Shown: one piece after another, positions 62,599-64,000 of the stretch
How positions within the stretch are numbered: position 1 is the stretch's first letter
Layout of the letters: every line of letters starts with the position of its first letter
Source of the DNA: Mesorhizobium sp. B2-3-12
Lineage (GTDB): Bacteria; Pseudomonadota; Alphaproteobacteria; Rhizobiales; Rhizobiaceae
Reading direction: 5' to 3'
Length of the DNA: 64,000 nucleotides
Assembly: GCF_006442205.1 (NCBI RefSeq)
Contig: NZ_VFVR01000002.1
Coordinates: forward strand, 558,001-622,000
Made by a program: the position numbers and the translations under genes
Notes under the pieces: model-generated
Databases searched by the model: none
What the model was told of the DNA's origin: nothing
The model's input: the letters and a program-made list of their open reading frames with translations, nothing else

Positions 62599-64000
62599 TT
62601 ATGCCGCCTTGCGGCCGCGCGCGGCAAGCCACGCTTCGGTCAACTGTTCGAAGCGCGAGGCCATGTCGGCGACGGCCTCGGCATCCGACATCTTGCCGGA
62701 AAGCCATTGTTCGGCGGCATGGACGAAGATGGTGCGGCCGACGGCAAAGCCCTTGACGATGGGCGCCTTGGCGGTGGCGGCAAAAGCCGCCTCCAGCTCG
62801 TCCTGCGGCGCCTCCAGCCCAAGCAGGACGATGCCGCGGCACCAGGGGTCGTGCTTCAGGATCACCGCCTCGATCTTCGCCCAGGCGCCGCTCGACGCCT
62901 GTGGTTCGAGTTTCCACCAGTCCGGCTTGATGCCGAGCGCGTAGAGTTCCTCCAGCGCGCGCGGGATCGTCGTGTCGTCGAGCTTGCCATGCTTGCCGGC
63001 GATGATCTCGATGAGAAGTTCCCGGCCGACCTTGCGCGCGGCCTCGAACAGCGCGCGCAGCTTCTGCTGCTGCTCTTCCTTCAAGGCCGCCGGATCGTCG
63101 GGATGGTAGAAGCACAGGCACTTGATGCAGTGATCGACCGGCCATTCAGTGAGCTGCGAGCCGATATCCTGCGAGAACTCGAACCGCAGCGGCCGCGAGC
63201 CCGGCAGTTCCACCGGCCGACCGAGCCAAGCGAAGGGATGCCTGGCGAATTCGAACATCGCTTCGCGGCCATGCTTCTCGTCGATCAGCATGCCGTAGCC
63301 ATCACGGCCGGCGGCGACCTTGGCCGCGGCCTTGACCGCCAGCACCTTGAAATCGCGGATGCGCGCCGGATCGGCGCCGGTCTTGGCCGCGACGTCCTCG
63401 AGCTGCACACGGTGGTCGCAGGCGAGCGCCATCAGCGAAGGGATGTCGCTGCGGCGAGTGGTTGCCCAATGGATGTGGTTGATCGCCTCGTCCTTGCGCA
63501 GCGCGCGATGCTTGCTGCCGTTCCTGAGGAAGAACTGCAGCTCCTCGAAGGTCGGATATTCCGGCGCGCACAAGAGCCGCGACACGGCGAAGGCGCCGCA
63601 GGCATTGGCCCAGGTCGCCGCGGTCTTGAAGCTTTCACCGCCGAGCCAGCCGCGCAGCAGGCCGGACATGAAGGCGTCGCCGGCGCCCAGGACATTGTAG
63701 ATCTCGATCGGGAACCCCTCGCCGACGATGCCGTCCTCGAGATCGTCGCTGATCGGCCCGTCATAGACGATGCAGCCCATGGCGCCGCGCTTCAGGACGA
63801 TGGTCGCCGAGGACAGGGCGCGGATCGTCTTCAACGCGCTCAGGCAGTCATCGGCGCCGGACGCGATCATGATCTCTTCCTCGGTGCCGACGATGAGATC
63901 GCAATCGGGCAGCACCGTCTTCAACTGGGCCGAGACCCGGTCCGACTTGACATAGCGCTCAAAACCTTCGGCATGACCGGCGAGACCCCACAGGTTCGGC
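62599..64000 (-). CDS. iolC: 5-dehydro-2-deoxygluconokinase, long form with DUF2090 domain, N-terminus beyond window
   Basis: The last 466 residues of the kinase are visible; the frame is open to the right edge. The kinase part has IVGTEEEIMIASGADD, TIVLKRGAMGCIVY and the PfkB signature NVLGAGDAFMSGLLRGWL with the catalytic Asp. After about residue 160 of the visible part comes the aldolase-like DUF2090 domain (IPSLMALACDHRVQLEDVAA, IVLLGLEAPQDELEAAF), the usual long rhizobial IolC form. It phosphorylates 2-deoxy-5-keto-gluconate; the extra domain may act in the following aldol step. It heads the iol order C-D-E-B here. Confidence 0.94.
   Translation of the reverse strand, partial: PNLWGLAGHAEGFERYVKSDRVSAQLKTVLPDCDLIVGTEEEIMIASGADDCLSALKTIRALSSATIVLKRGAMGCIVYDGPISDDLEDGIVGEGFPIEIYNVLGAGDAFMSGLLRGWLGGESFKTAATWANACGAFAVSRLLCAPEYPTFEELQFFLRNGSKHRALRKDEAINHIHWATTRRSDIPSLMALACDHRVQLEDVAAKTGADPARIRDFKVLAVKAAAKVAAGRDGYGMLIDEKHGREAMFEFARHPFAWLGRPVELPGSRPLRFEFSQDIGSQLTEWPVDHCIKCLCFYHPDDPAALKEEQQQKLRALFEAARKVGRELLIEIIAGKHGKLDDTTIPRALEELYALGIKPDWWKLEPQASSGAWAKIEAVILKHDPWCRGIVLLGLEAPQDELEAAFAATAKAPIVKGFAVGRTIFVHAAEQWLSGKMSDAEAVADMASRFEQLTEAWLAARGRKAA

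Overview
The window is GC-rich chromosomal DNA of an alphaproteobacterium in the order Rhizobiales. Mesorhizobium or a close relative fits best. The grounds are gene content: a rhizobial-type urease cluster with HupE/UreJ and DUF1272 genes, a chromosomal NodF/NodE-like pair, an inositol catabolism cluster with the long IolC form, phnM/phnN/DUF1045 genes, and three complete CUT2-type sugar ABC transporters. Species assignment is inference; no rRNA or typing gene is present.

Layout. 1-6.3 kb (minus strand): urease region ureD, ureA, DUF1272, hupE/ureJ, ureB, then ureC, with two opposite-strand genes for exported proteins between ureB and ureC. A frameshifted DUF29 gene and a partial membrane protein follow ureC. 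ureE, ureF and ureG are not in the window. 6.5-13.5 kb: NodF/NodE-like acyl carrier protein and ketosynthase, a glutathione transferase, a Lys/Ala-rich basic protein, a FrcK-type P-loop kinase, a mutarotase-like protein, a D,D-carboxypeptidase and a DUF1003 membrane protein. 13.5-20.2 kb: an HNH nuclease gene, tRNA-Arg(CCG), and a tightly overlapping six-gene minus-strand operon that ends next to the tRNA. It encodes a small protein, Vsr, a GHKL ATPase, two uncharacterised proteins and a C5 cytosine methyltransferase, and is probably an acquired restriction-modification-like defence system. 20.5-23 kb: an SDR, an ArsR/SRPBCC pair and a methyltransferase.

23.1-54.1 kb is a roughly 31-kb sugar or sugar-acid uptake and catabolism supercluster. 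It has three ABC transporters, two LacI-type regulators and one GntR/HutC-type regulator. Its enzymes include several SDRs (two lacking the catalytic Tyr), an aldose epimerase, two enolase-superfamily acid-sugar dehydratases, a split transketolase, a 2-hydroxyacid dehydrogenase and an SMP-30 lactonase. It also encodes an unusual 2-oxoacid dehydrogenase: E1 alpha, E1 beta and a lipoyl domain are fused in one protein, and a separate E2-like protein keeps the E3-binding domain but has lost the catalytic His motif. Two recurrent operator-like motifs tie these units together: an AT-rich site with core GCTATTATAAT (six places) and the palindrome TGRTACCGGTAYCA (three places). I see no sugar kinase or aldolase in the cluster, so the substrate and full route are open.

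54.1-64 kb: a remnant of an amino-acid ABC permease with an orphan operator pair, two membrane protein genes, phnN, phnM and a DUF1045 gene (C-P lyase accessory functions), then iolB, a small membrane protein, iolE, iolD and the 3' part of iolC. A 188-189 bp inverted-repeat element occurs twice, at 36.6 and 59.2 kb. No CRISPR array, rRNA, transposase or integrase gene was seen.
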